Assembly (NCBI GenBank): GCA_024362935.1
Contig: JANCRA010000010.1
Span: 3,588,501-3,652,500, forward strand
Length of the DNA: 64,000 nt
Direction of reading: 5' to 3'
Origin: Setophaga petechia
Lineage: Eukaryota; Chordata; Aves; Passeriformes; Parulidae
A program made the translations under genes and the position numbers. Below the pieces are notes generated by a model. It saw nothing but the letters and a program-made list of their open reading frames with translations, did not search any database and was not told the DNA's origin. Below are positions 43,020 to 55,925 of this stretch, one piece after another (position 1 is the first letter of the stretch; each line of letters opens with the position of its first letter).

Positions 43020-46010
43020 GAGCTTTGCTGGGGCATTCCATAGGCAGGCAGCGTTCTTTGGAGCTCCTGCCTGTGGCTGGCAGTGCTGCCAGGGCAGAAA
43101 TGCATCTCTGCAAGGGCAGCCAGGAGTTCAGAGCCATGGAGCAGCTCAGGTTTAAGCTGTGACTGTGCAGGTGTGCTGGTAAAAATCCCAGTGGTATCAC
43201 TCCCTCCCCAGCCTGCAGGGAACTGAAAACCTTTGGAGGGAAATTCACATTTTCCAAAGGTGAAAATTTTTATTTGGGAAGGAAAGAATGGCAGGGAAGA
43301 AGTTGGATTTTGCTTTGAGACTTCTCCCAGGAGCAGCCTCTGCATTTGTTAGAGGGGACTCCTTCAGAAGCAGGAACTTGAGATTTGGCAAAGCACAGAA
43401 GGTTGCCAGGCTGCTGGGCTGTGCCCATTGGAAAATTCACCTCCTGAAGGTGAAAAAAAAGTCACCTCCTGAAGCATGAGGAGGGAGATGACAGGAAAAG
43501 AAACAACTTGGGGGGGAAAAAATTGCTTTTCAGCAAGGTAAAACTGTATGTCTGTGCCTCCTGCAAGAAACAGCTTAGCTGGCTGCTTCCTCCAACATCT
43601 GCCTTCACCAAAGTGAAAAATCCTGCTGAAATTCAGTTTAATCCAGACTCCTCATTCCTTTAGGTCTCTGAAAAAAAATTCACAGACCTTGTACATGTGA
43701 GGACTGAGCAGCCTGGAGTTTAGGGAGTGTTTTGGGCACTCAGAAGTTTTCTAATGTGGGCAGTGGCAACATGGACCAAGGAGATGCTGCCAGGGGGGAG
43801 GTACCTTTTCCAGGAGGAATTGCTGATGTGGGAGCTGCAGTCCCTGCTCAGAGTGGAGGCATCCAGAGGGCCAGGGCTGGGCTGTGGTTTGGAGGAGGGG
43901 GAGGAGAGTTCAATCTGCTGCCTGGTACCATTTTGTGTGTTGTGATAGCTGGCAGATCTGGAGCTGCAATAAGAACTCCTTCATATTTAATATCAGGCCT
44001 GAGGTGCCTGTGCCATAACCTGAAGGAAAATTAATTCCATGGACAATGAATCAGATCCCTGGTGAATGATCCTGGGTTTGTGGGCTTTGCTGGGTTTTGT
44101 TTTGCTCCACAAAAACATAAATAAAGGTATTAAATCAGAACTACGTAGATTTTCCTCCTGAAATTATTTTTATAAACATTTGCTGATTGAAATGCACAGC
44201 ACAGGCACCACCCACAGCACAGATGTAAATGTCTTCATTTTCCAGATGGAAAGACTGAGGGAGAGGAAAGGAGAGAACGGTTTGTTCAGCTGCAGGGGAA
44301 AGTTGATATTAGAGGCAGAGTTGGGTTTTAGAAACCTTCATTCCAGTTCTGTGCTCTCCCAGCAGCCTGGGAGCACTAGGCAGGATCAGTTTCATAGGGC
44401 TGATCAATTTTTACAGGTGTGCTTTGTGTGTGTGCACGTGAGATGTGCAGGACACAGCACCTGGCAAACTCTTTGAGCTCTTTTGGGTACAAGCAGCTGT
44501 GGAGGTGAGTTCCCCTGGGTGCTTGCAGAGCTGACAGGATGAGTGGGGTGGGTGTAATCACGTGTTGCACACACAGCATTGCCTGCACCCTGCTCCTTCT
44601 GCTGAGGTTAAAATCCAGGGGAGCACAGCTGCACTGCCCTGGCTCCCATAACGAGCACTGTGGTCAGAAGAGCAGCAGCAGCACTGGAAATGACCAATAC
44701 CTGCAGGCACACGGGGAAAGGACACTCAGGAAAAGGATTCTTCCCAGTCCTCCCAGTTTTCCTAAGCATTGGTGCAGTGCTGAAGTCCACAGTGCAGAGG
44801 CAGAAGGCAGCAGCAGCACAGCTGTGGTGGGATCACACTGAAGGACAAAACCCTGGATGGTTCAGGGGGTGGGTTGTGAACACCTCCTTGGGCTCCAGGC
44901 AGAGCCTTTCGTACTCATGGTGTCCACTCCAAGATTTCAGCCAAGATTTGGATCAATTGCGATTCTTCAAGGCAGCAGTCAGCAGAGGAGAAGGCAGGGA
45001 TCAAAGAGTGTGGCTGGAGAAATGTTCTGGTGTGTGTTTATTGTGTTAAAGTGTGCAGTAAAGGCTGTTGGTTCAGCTGTGTGCCCCTTCCAAGGGGCTT
45101 CACCCAGAGAATATTCTTGGATTCAGTTCCAAAAGGGGAAAAAATTGTATTTCCTTTTAGACACTGCTCCCTTTTTCCTTGTTTGATAGCTGCTGCCAAA
45201 GAGGGGTGGCCTCAGATGTGTTTCTTTCCAGCAAAGGGCCACAGGAAAATATTTCCTGGTAACCAGACCTTACTAGTTGGATACTATTTGTGGGATATGT
45301 TAATATAACTGTGATGCTTTGTATCTCTTGATTAATGTGATGAATAACCCAATCGAAAAATAAAACACCATTCTGTTATCAGTAACAGAAGTGATGAGGT
45401 GGGAAATGGGAAGGGCAGAGCAACACCCTGGTTTAGGTGTCAGAGCATAAGGTATTTGTATCCCAGAGAGGAGCTTATCTGGGCCCTTATGCTCCTCAAT
45501 CAGTGGCACACGTGAATTTCTAAAGCATTGCTGGGGGATCAGTGATGGTAACATTAACCTGCTGATCCGAGTGTGGAAGGCTGGCTGGAAAGGAAATGAG
45601 CCAAAGAAAATAATTGTGGGGTTAAATTTCACTCTGCTCTCCCTCCTTCCCTTCCTGTTTGTGGTTGCTGTGAGCCCCGTTGTCATGGGACTCTTCTGCA
45701 GTGCCATTTGTTTGTCTCTTCACCCACCTGGACTTTGCCTCTCTCCTGCCTGGTGCTCCCTTCATCTCCTCTCTCCGTGGCTGCGCTGGCTCTGCAGCAT
45801 CCAGAGCTTCTGCTCACCCTGCACAGCCCCTGGGGCCAGGAATGTGCCTGTGGGGTGGCCCAGCTCGCCAGGGAGGACAAGGAGCCTTTGGAGCAGGGGG
45901 TGCTGCAGGTGCCCAGCCTGGATTCCAGGGGGATCCTAGAGGGACACACTGTGGAGCTCCCAGGGGTGGCTGGGCAGCCCTGAGCTGGCCATGGCCAACC
46001 CCCCCAGCAG
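43020..46010. other. Unique sequence, no gene recognised
   Basis: No exon, mobile element or ncRNA was recognised. The frames of 100-145 codons are chance-like. There is local AT-rich sequence at 44090-44190 and 45300-45370. Confidence 0.5.
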
Positions 46011-46017
46011 CCTCTGT

Positions 46018-46440
46018 CAGCACAGAGCCCACAGAGCCCACAGAGCTCACGGAGCCCACAGAGCTCATGGAGCTCACAGAGCCCACACAGCTCACAGAGC
46101 CCACAGAGCCCACAGGGCCCATGGAGCCCACGGAGCCCACACAGCTCACAGAGCCCACAGAGCCCACAGAGCCCACAGAGCCCACACAGCTCACAGAGCC
46201 CACAGAGCTCACAGAGCCCACAGAGCCCACACAGCTCATGGAGCCCACAGAGCCCATAGAGCCCACAGAGCCCACAGAGCCCACAGAGCCCACAGAGCCC
46301 ACACAGCTCACAGAGCCCACAGAGCCCACAGAGCTCACAGAGCCCACAGAGCCCACAGAGCCCACAGAGCCCACAGAGCTCTCACAGAGCTCTCACAGCT
46401 CTCACAGCTCACACTGCTCACACTGCTCACAGGGCTCACA
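46018..46440. repeat. 9-bp tandem array (CACAGAGCC)n
   Basis: About 40 units of CACAGAGCC and variants (CACAGAGCT, CACACAGCT, CATGGAGCC, CACGGAGCC) are followed from about 46380 by a decayed tail with CACAGCTCT and CACTGCTCA. As the unit is exactly three codons, each frame is a perfect tripeptide repeat: Glu-Pro-Thr or Ala-His-Arg on plus, Gly-Ser-Val on minus. The 258-codon plus frame (45680-46456) has a non-repetitive first 110 codons without domain signature. I judge it non-coding, although a 9-bp unit preserves a frame and so cannot be excluded on frame alone. Confidence 0.93.
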
Positions 46441-46454
46441 CAGCTCCTGCTCCT

Positions 46455-49400
46455 GACGTGGCTGCAGGAGCAGCAGGGTGGGCAGGGCACAGGACAGCAG
46501 AGGACTTTGTTCCCTCCCAGGTGCTGGCTCAGGTGCTCCACAGCCAGAGGAGGGCTGGAATTCTGTGTTCCCCAGGAGTCCCAGTCCAGTTCTGAGCAGC
46601 AGCAGTCCCTGGGTGGATCCCTGCACCCCTCTGCTTCCAACCTGCAGAGATCTCCAGGAGCTTTCATTTTGTTCTTGTCTCCATTCCTGTAGGGTACTGA
46701 GCAAAAGCCCAGCCCCAGCTTTCCGGTTCAGCCTTCACAGCCACTGTTTTTGTGAAAAGATAAGGAAAACCAGAGAGGAGATTTATGTGCAACTTCTGTT
46801 TGGCTCCAAGCTCAGCCATCAGTGGAAGTGAATGAAGGAGCTGTCAGCTCTAGGAGAATACAAAGTGTTAGTATGCAAAAGGAGCAAAACTGGAGCAATT
46901 CCTATTGCTGAGCTTTCTGCACCCAGTACAAGCTGTTTGTTAGGTCTGGGAGGGCTGAAATGAAGCAAATGCCTGGTGTGCATGTTTGCATATCAATAGC
47001 AGAAGGGTTTGCTGGTTGCTTTGAGGCAGAACAGAGCAGACCTGGTGCTGGAGGTCGGGAGCAGCAGCAGGGCTGAGAGCCCTGAGCCTGCAGTTGGTGT
47101 TGTGTGTGCTGTGCAAGCTTTCCTCTCTGGTGAGCTCCAGATATTTGTGAGAAGGCTCCAGCCTCCCCGCAGCACTCTGGGTAGGGTTACATCATCCTGC
47201 TGCTCACAGCACCTCATCTGATTGCTGTGCCTGCTGAAAAAGGATCCCAGCACCAGCAAAGCAGATCCCAGCTGCTTCTGCCTGCATGAGCTGGCTCCTT
47301 ATGGGGCTAAACAGGACTTCTTCAAGGGAATCCAGCTTGTGCACCCAAGCAGCAAATGAGAATTGCTTTCTTCACGATTAGATTTTAATTGGATTGTGAA
47401 CAGCCAGGTTTGTCCCTTTCTCCAGCTGCCTTGGCACACTCAGTGTTCCTGAGCCTGTCATTGTGAACTGCTCTGGAAATTTGGGCAGGGAGCCTCTCAT
47501 TGCTCAGAGCATGAACTGCAGCTCACAATGCAGGTGTGACAGCAGAGATATGTAGGAAGTTGAGTTTTATTAATTTGTTTCAGTTTGAAAACTATTTATC
47601 TGTAAATGGGGAAGCAGCATTCAAACTCAAGGTTAACACAATATTGAGATATATATAAATATATTTCTGAAGGGTATCCTTTGGTAGGATTCTTCAGGTC
47701 TCCAGTTTGGTATTGGAGTAGGGCAGTCCCTGATGAGATCATTCATTCATTTATTCTCTGAAGGAAAACTGGAGAACTGTGTACCTTGATTTATCATCAT
47801 GGTGCTGCTCTGTCTCCCTTATCTGTTGCTCAGAATTCAATAGATAAAGCTGTATATAATGGTTACTGCCTGGATTGACTTATTTCTTGGCTGAACCAGA
47901 GAAGATTGGCTCTGTTCTAAATCCCACTTTCAGCTGGCTGATGTTCTGGAGAGCACAGAGCAGCCTGTGGGTGCCACACAGATCATGGGAGGACCAGAAA
48001 TCTCGCTCTGGGGAAAAGAAACTGTGTCTGCTGGGAGCCAAATGTGATCCTGGGCACAGGCTGCATCCCTTTGTTTGCTTGTAATCACAGTGGAATTGTG
48101 CCATGGAAGAGATTTCATTTCCAGTTGATATTTTGGTATGAAAAACGTGTGGGTGTTTGAACATTCTAGGAAAAGTGAGCCACCCTCGCAGGGTGTGTTT
48201 ACCCAATCTTCTAAAACCTTCACTTCCTCTGACATTCTTATTTATCTTGGCACATGAATACCAAGTCAAGCTGTTTCCCCTTTCCTGAGCTCAGTGCTTT
48301 TGAAGGAAGCTGATGTTCAGCCTTGCTGAGGATTTCCAGAACCCCTGAGAGGAGGGCCTGGACCAGGAGAACGAGGACATCTCCTGAGAGTGCCCTCCCA
48401 GATTTTTGTAGCAAACAAAACAAAACCTCAGCTCAGAAGGACCATGAGATGCCAGTGCTGCAGGTCTGATCCCATTCTGGATAATATGATTACAGTGAGT
48501 TTAAAGGTTAACCTGTGTGCTGTAAATATATCAGCTTATTATATGAATTTTCTTATCCTAAACCCGTCTGGAAAGGATGAAACAGCATTTCTTAAGCACT
48601 TCACAAGGCCTGTCATTATAGTGGAGGTTTCTTAGCAGTCTTGAAAGCATTTGAATTACTGTATAATGATATTCTGTCATCTCTTAGCAAGGCTCACACT
48701 CTAAACACTTTTACACACAATAGAAATTAAAATGGAATTGAGTAAATTCTGTCTCCCAGATTCACAGGCTGTGTAGTGATTGTCTGGGTGCTCTGGATTA
48801 AATTTAGGTTTGTATCTAATAGAGCTGGGTTACTTGGAGTAACAAATTGTAAAATGTGAAATAGTAGGTCACATGTGGAAAATCAAATATTAATGTTTCT
48901 GTACACTTTTTTAAAATGTATGTGCATTATAGGCATAGATTTGGTTTTATGCTTTTTCTGTGGTGTAGAATTTTGAAAAAGGAAGGGTTTTTTGCTGTAA
49001 ATACATAGTTTATTGGGTGAAAAAATATATGTTACGCAACAATTTTTTTTCTAAAAATGTACAAATATAGTACATGTGGTGCTGTGGGTCTCCTGCACGT
49101 GTGCCATTTTCATGATCTCAGTTGATCTCAGTTCTCCAGCTGCCCAGGAGGTTGCCCAGGAGCTGTTAATCTGCTCTCTCCAGTGTTGCACCTGAGAAAA
49201 ATTCATTGGGATCATACCAGGAAATGCAGGCAAAAGCAACTCCTTTGCTTTTGGGGGGGGCAGTGATGGTGTTACTGAGGCACATCAGAGAAAATCCATA
49301 TTTTGATATGCAGCTCCTCTGCAGGACCAGCTCTCTCTGCAGATCCTAGAGAGATGCTCTCAGACTGATTTCTGTCATTCCTGCCTTGGAAGATGTTTTC

Positions 49401-52400
49401 TCCTCCCCAGTTTGTGCTGTTATTCCCCCCCTTCATCACTTGTCTGACTTTAGAGTTTCAGGTCTGAGTTCAACATGGCTGATCCTTCCCTGTGGGGGTT
49501 TCTTGGCTGGTTTTGGCACCAAGGGTGGTCCCAAGCAGCCCCAGAGGGCCCCATGAGGGACACGAGTGGGTGATGCTGCCCTGCAGCACCCCTGGGTGGG
49601 TCAGAGCTCCTGCTGAGCTCTGTGTAGAACATTCCCCCAGGGCACACCTGTTCCTCACCCAACAGGGTTGAATTTGAGGGGTGGGAGGTGCAGTTTGAGC
49701 AGCTGAAAGCAGAACAGAAGACAAGGATGTGTGTCTGAGGGGAGAAACCTTCACACTTTTCAGGCACAGGAAGGTACAGCCCTGATCTGTGGCTTTGTAC
49801 CAAGAGCAGCAGAGGGCAAACCTCAGGCTGGTGGGTGCTGCAAGGTGCTGCCCAAAGGTTTCTGTGTGCTCAGGGTGTGCAGAGACCCTCCCTGCTGGGA
49901 CACACCTCTGGTACCTCACTGGGAGAAGCTGGGGAGAGGAGCAGGGACTTTAGGGGGATTGATCTGGAGCAGTGGGTAATAATGGCCAAATAATGAGCTC
50001 ATCTGAGTCCCTGAGCCACCAGACACGGTCTGCCAGGAAATGCAGCCACTCCTGGAGAAGGAGAATTTGCACTGGCTATGTGATACTTTGGGTTTGTACC
50101 TCCCAATCTATTTTGTGAGCAGCCTGAATATTGACAAAACCAGTGACATTCTGAGGAGATGTGGTGGGCATCTCCCACACTTCTCTGGAGCTCTTAAATG
50201 TGCACATGTGATCTTTCACAGCTTCAGACTGGTGTGCTTCAACTCCTGCAGTTCCTAGAGGAAAAAATGCCTGCCTGTTTTCATGCATCTGAACATTTAA
50301 TGAGAGAACTTGCCTTGCCTGATTGTACTTGTCACTGCACTGTTTCACCAGCCACAGAGACACTAATTTGTGACTGTCCTGACAGCACAGAGCTGAGACT
50401 GCCTCGTATTGTCATGTAAAAGAAAGAAAGAAAGAAAGGCTTGTGGGCATGAAGTGAAATCAAAATACTTGAGACTTCATACCAAACCATTCAGCTCTTC
50501 CTGAGCATTTTGCTGGCTGTGGTCTGGTTCTGGCAGGTACTCTGTCTGCAAGTGTTCTAGAGAATCAGAGCTAATGGGAATGAATATTTTAATTGATGCC
50601 TTCAGTTGAGCAGAAATAACTAGATGGTCTCGGTTCCCTAAATAAGAATAGAAAAATGTGTGACCAAAGCTGGTCACACAGCAGTCGTGTTCCAAATGAC
50701 TGGCTCACTGCAAAGAGCCTTCTTTCTTTAAATAGCCACCCTATTAGCTGAAGAATGGTAGGACAGCTCTGGAAGGCATTTCTGTGACACTAAATTATGC
50801 CTGTGCAGGATCCAGCTCCCTTCTCTGAGTCTGACCTTCATCTGCCAAATTCTGAGACACCCTTGGTGGGCTGGCTGAGCTCAGGCTTGGCCAGCTGGGA
50901 CACTGATGTAAAGGATGTGTGATGTAAAGGCAGAGCCTTTTGGTGCAGAAACAGCAGATTCCTGTCCCTGCACACTGCTGGGGCTTCCTGAGCTGGGGCA
51001 GCTCAGCTCAGCACTGCAGCTCTGCAATAAGGGCTCAGTTTTATCCCATGTGGCCCCAGGTGTGTGAAGAAACCACAAAAGCTGCTCTTGGACAGGGGCT
51101 TTATTTAACTGGACAAACACAATTTTTGTGTTCCAAGCTGAAACAGCTCCGTGGTGCTCCTGCCAAGCCCAGCAGCCCCCTGTGAAGCAGCCCTGGGCTG
51201 CCCCTGGTCAGCAGAACCTCCAAGAGATGTTCTACACCAGGGCTCATCAGCTCACTCCATCTGCAGGCCTGGCTCCCACGCTAAACATTTAATTTCAAAC
51301 CAGCCTTTACCTGCCACCCCCGTGGCACAGCTGCCTTGGCAGCATGGAGGAGCCACCAGGCAGTTTCCCTTCAGTGCAGGACCAGTTTTAGCTCTGCTAC
51401 AGAGTCATGCCAAGGCTCTCTCTATAACACAATCAAGAAGGGTTTCTTTGTGTGAAAATACCTGTTTTGTTTGGCTGCCAAAGCACTGCACATTTATGGA
51501 ACTCTAAATTTAGAGGGAGGAATTTTTGGTTAGAATAACATATGTTTATTTCTCAGTATAGAGATCTGAAACAGGACTTCACAAATACAGGTTTGATCCC
51601 TCTCAGTAAGGTTCCAGAAACGTCCTTAGAGGACTTGAAATACATTTTTCTAATAATTAAAGCTCTCTCTCTCTCTTCATTTTTATCATTTTAAAAAGGA
51701 CTTTCAGCCAGAGTATGAGGAAATACACTTTCAATATTCATAAAATGCTCCAAACAACTGCTTCCTTTTATTTGCCAAAACAGGGTGGAGTAGTGAGTTT
51801 TGTGGTTGAGATCACCATCACCAAGAGGGATGAGGTATTGGCTTGGTGGTGATGTAATCCTAATTTTATGTTCATAATTTTTAAAAAAATTCTATAAATT
51901 TAGTTTAAATTGGAAGAGAATCCTCAGAGTATTTTTTCCTTGCAGCCTCAGCACACAGGTCCCTCGTTACCTTGTGCAAAACATCTGCAATTAAAATTCC
52001 CTCCTGAGCACAAACATTTTTCTCCTGGCCTGGTTGCATCTGCAAGCTCTGAACCTCTCCCAGCCATCCTGATGATGAATACAAATCATTTCATGCTTTT
52101 ATTTGTCAGCACATTAGAGGGCAGGAACAAGAGAGGGAGTTTAATTTGGAACATAATTGGTTCTTTTGTGGATCTGTGATAATTAAATGTGCCTACATGG
52201 ACAGGCAGCCAAGACAACACCGTCCTTACTCACTGAGAGCAGAACTGTTGCTTTGCTTCAGAGCAAACTGTGAGTAAAACCTGAGGCAGAGCCCTTTCAG
52301 TGGCAGCACTGTGAGGTTCTCCCCTCTCAGCTCCCTCCAGCTGTGGCCTGCTGCTGACCCTGAGCTGCCATTTCAGTAGGACTGCAATGCCACCTTCCAT

Positions 52401-52785
52401 GCTTTTCCTGGAGCGAGCTGGGCTCTGACAGTTCTGATGTGATTCCTGGGAGGGGAGTGGAGAATGGACACTCTGAGTGTCTGAGGAAATGCTGCTTTCT
52501 CAAAGTTTACATACTTGGTTGGCTTCTGGCCGCAGATTCTTCCCGTCAGCAAATCCGAGGAATGCCTTTGCCACACTCTCTTGCTTGGCCAGGATTAAGC
52601 TGCAAGTGTCCAGCTGAACCAGACTAATCCTCAGGCTGTGCTGAATGAACTGTTTGTAGGCCTGTTGCATAACAAGTTCAGGGAGACTGCCTGGCTGGGG
52701 GAGTCCTTTCCAGGGGGAAAATGATGTCTCAGGTTTTGGCTTTTCTATTTTACACATTCTGTGCTGCTTTAGTGTGTGGGTCTGG
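46455..52785. other. Unique sequence, no gene recognised
   Basis: No exon or mobile element is supported. Minor simple repeats are (AAAG)5 near 50419-50438 and (CT)n near 51663-51678. The AT-rich, repeat-free block 48450-49080 contains two TGTAAATA octamers and could be a conserved non-coding or 3'-UTR-like region (see findings). Confidence 0.45.
50418..50438. repeat. (AAAG)n microsatellite
   Basis: About five tandem AAAG units in 'aaaagaaagaaagaaagaaa'. Confidence 0.9.
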
Positions 52786-52789
52786 GCTT

Positions 52790-53183
52790 TGTATCAGGGG
52801 ATGGTGAGCTCTGTGCACAGAGCAGGGAGACAAAACAATTCCTTCTCTAGCTGGGGACCAAGGACAAATGATCCAAATCTCAGCCCCAAATGCATAAACA
52901 ACGTGGGCTGGAGAGAGAAAAACAAGGAGGACGGGACTTCATAACCTAAAGCTGTAATTGGGCAATTAACTCCAAGATGCAAATGGAGCAGAACTTATAA
53001 AAGTGAGAGACCCTGTGACCAGTTGTACATTTTGGGACCATTTTGGTTCATCTTGGGTGCAGCCCTGGCTGGGCTCTTGTGCTGCCCAAGGTGCATCCAT
53101 TGAGGAGATCCTTTCAATAAATCCCTGCTTTATTCTGTAGCTCTGTCCAGCCTCTGTTCTGGGTCAGCCCTCACAAGGCATCA
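52790..53183 (+). mobile_element. Probable LTR of an endogenous retrovirus
   Basis: In plus orientation this stretch has TATAAAA at 52996-53002 and AATAAA at 53116-53121. It ends 'ctgtccagcctctgttctgg', 'gtcagccctcacaaggcatca'. This U3-R-U5 order and 'tctgttctgggtcagcc' ending match avian retroviral LTRs I know. TG at 52790 (TGTATCAGGGG) and CA at 53182-53183 are the likely ends, but I found no matching target-site duplication, so one end may be truncated or misplaced. A palindrome CTCTGTGCACAGAG lies near 52809-52822. No internal retroviral genes adjoin it. Confidence 0.68.
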
Positions 53184-53557
53184 CCAGCACCCTGGAAGCT
53201 GCTCCCAGCCTGTGTCACAGGGCAAACCCAGGAGCCCCAGGCACCCACGTGTGCCCTGGAGTGACCCACAGAGGGCTCAGCATGGCTGAGGTTTGCTTTG
53301 GACACCCAGAGCATCTTCCAGGCTGTGAGCAGCTTTGGGTCATGATAGCAAGGCAGAAAGGGATCAAATTGTTGTTCCTGGTTCCTGAAATTACTGGAGG
53401 CTCTGCTGGGTGGGGAAAAAGTTGTGCTTTCCCTGAGGAGGAGCCTGGATCACCTGGAGCTGTCCCCCCTGCCTGGACATTGTCCTGCTGAGCTGCTGCA
53501 GGTGAGGAAGTGGCCACTGTCCCTCACAGAAACCTGGCTCAGGATTCACAGATTCAC

Positions 53558-53720
53558 ACAGAATCACAGAATATTCTGAGCTGGAAGGGACCACAGGGAC
53601 CACCGAGTCCTTAAGAGAATGGCCCACCCAGGGGCTGAGCCCCCAGCTGGTGTTACCAGCACCCTGCTCTGGCCAGCTGAGCTCTCCCCATGCCCCTCCA
53701 AGGCAGAGTAAAATACCAAC
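53558..53720 (-). mobile_element. CR1-type 3' end, reverse, distinct subfamily
   Basis: 'cacacagaatcacagaatat' and 'tctgagctggaagggaccac' mark the reversed terminal part of a CR1-like tail. The following 'ggtgttaccagcaccctgct', 'ctggccagctgagct' and a flanking 'gggctgagccccc' differ from the songbird tail at 33.6 kb. This suggests another CR1 subfamily or a related tail. Confidence in the class is moderate, and in the subfamily low. Confidence 0.62.
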
Positions 53721-55756
53721 GTGTGTAGAGAGGAGAGGAGCTCCAGGAAAGGCTTTCAAAACAGAGATGTGACCTTTTCTTCCCCTACATCATGAATTGG
53801 CTCCCACAGAATTTATTTCATGCAGGTGGGAGGGAGGGTCAGGGCAAAGAACAGGAGATATTTCAGTTTTACTGAAATTGGCTCTTCTGTGAATGGGTTG
53901 ACATGTGGCAATGCCCATATCCAAAATCATCTCATCCTCACTGTGCTGGGCTGTAAAAACAGGAGTGCTCCTAGACAGAGGATCATAAAGAAAACCTAAT
54001 CTCACTCTGGGGACTGGGCAGTTTTATTGTTCCTTCCAGAAAGTCAGATGAGACCTTGCTCAGTTTCTATTCCAGTGGATATCCATGCTGTGTAAATAAA
54101 TTTGAGGTGAGGGCTTTAAAATGCACTTTTACAACTTGTTTTGAATATAATGAAGCAGATTAACAATATTAACCTGCTGCAGAAAGTGCTGCTTATTATC
54201 ATAGGCTTGACCTGAAGATAAACACAGCCTGGAGGTAAGGACAGGCACAGGGCTGTGGGGAATTGGTGCAGGTGAAGAGTTGTTGAGAGCTGGGAGATGT
54301 TTGTGTCTGTCCACATGGGCTAAAGGAGAATATGTGAGCATAAGAACATTTCCTAAAATAGCCAAGCAGCCCCTGCAGTGTGTGATGTACAGCACATATT
54401 GTGGAGCGTGGTTATCTCGTGAATGATTTCTCTTTATTATCATTTACAGGACAGAACTGTTTACAGTGTGCACTGCACCATTTTGGGCACTTGCTAAAGT
54501 GAAAATTTAGAAGTGAATGTTTTTGCTTTGGAATTCATTAAAGACCTCTCGGCTGTTGTAAGGACACAGCTTCACATGCTGCTCTCAAGTCAATTGCAGC
54601 ATAATTTAAAGCTGCTGTTGCATCCTGGCGTGCACTGCTGTCTCATTGCCCTCACCCTTGGGGTTTGAGAGCAAGCACATTCTGTAGAGATAAAAAACCC
54701 AAGCATATTGTGTCTGTCTGCAAAATTATATGTACACACCTCAAATCAAGGGACTAAAGCACGGGTTTAAAAGCAATTTAATCAATAAAGGGTTATTTAC
54801 TCTTGAAAGATTTAAGAATAATACCATGGGTAATTCAGGGCCAAGAGGGCTCCGTAATTCCAGCAGTTTCCAGACCCCACTACAGCATTTTGTGTTGTGG
54901 TGAAATGACTGGAGCCAAAGAGCCAACTGGATTCTGGGCATCCATCACCTCATAAATGCAGTCCTAATAGTTGCAATGTTAGAACACCATATTTCAATTC
55001 TTCTGTTTGTGAACTAAAAAGTCAAAGCTGCCTTTTGGACCTGGAAAAAGACTGCAAGGCCTCTCTGGTGGTATTTTGTAATTACCATGGTGCACCAGTA
55101 TTTAATGAGGGGGAGAAGACATGAGGCTTTCCCTCCCTGGAACTCTTGGCCTGCAGCAAAGCACTAAAACTGCACATTTCTGCTGAGCTGCCCCTGTTGA
55201 TGGTGCTGCTGGAGCCTCCCATCCCAGCCTGAGCAGGCAATTAAAGCCTGGGGAAGCTGGATAAAAAACCAAGCATGGAGCTGGTTGGGGAGGGATGGGT
55301 TTCCCCCACTGTGAAAGGCAATTAGCTGTAAATTGTACTTAAAGAGTTTAATAGCACAATATGCAGCTCATCTTCCCTTTGCCTGCCTGTTTATACCTGA
55401 GAAATAGGTTGTGATGTTGTTGTTTATTTACCAGCCTGGAAAATACCTTCATCAACAAATTCTCTTCAGAGATGATATGACAGTTGGGTGATGTGTCAAA
55501 TCAGCAGGTATTTACTGCTGATGGTGCAGGAGTTGGCCTAGGCAGAATGGCAGGTTGATTACAGGGAAGAATTTTCTTTTTCCTCCCCATTTCATATTGA
55601 AGGCTTTGCTTTTTGTGGTGCTTGCTCTGTGTCACAGCCTGTGGGGACTCTTCTCCTACACTGTGTCCTTCTTTCTGTGCTGTCATTTCTTTACTTCTGT
55701 GTTAAGTGACAGATGGAAGGGAATAAAACCATCCCCACACCTCACACTAGTGAGAG

Positions 55757-55790
55757 TGAAGAAATAAATAAAATAAATAAAATAAATACT
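55757..55790. repeat. AAATA/AATAA microsatellite
   Basis: 'gaaataaataaaataaataa' continues as 'aataaatac', an imperfect A/T-only pentamer-tetramer repeat. Confidence 0.85.
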
Positions 55791-55900
55791 CCTCTTTGCA
55801 GTGATTCCAAAGGTCTTCCATTATCCCTTTGCCATGCTGGGAGTATTATTCACAAGGAGTTTAGATTTTAGTCGTTTATGGTGTAACTTCCCATTTAGCC

Positions 55901-55925
55901 AAGTCAACATCTAAAATGTTGACTT
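55901..55925. other. Perfect 10-bp inverted repeat (hairpin)
   Basis: AAGTCAACAT and ATGTTGACTT are exact reverse complements separated by CTAAA. The stem does not extend beyond ten pairs. No T-run or other functional context was recognised. Confidence 0.85.

Noticed and set aside
41650..43257. 535-codon minus-strand open frame
   Set aside because: Most of it is the translated TG/CA minisatellite (His-Thr repeats). It exists because the repeat lacks stop codons, and other frames on both strands are equally open.
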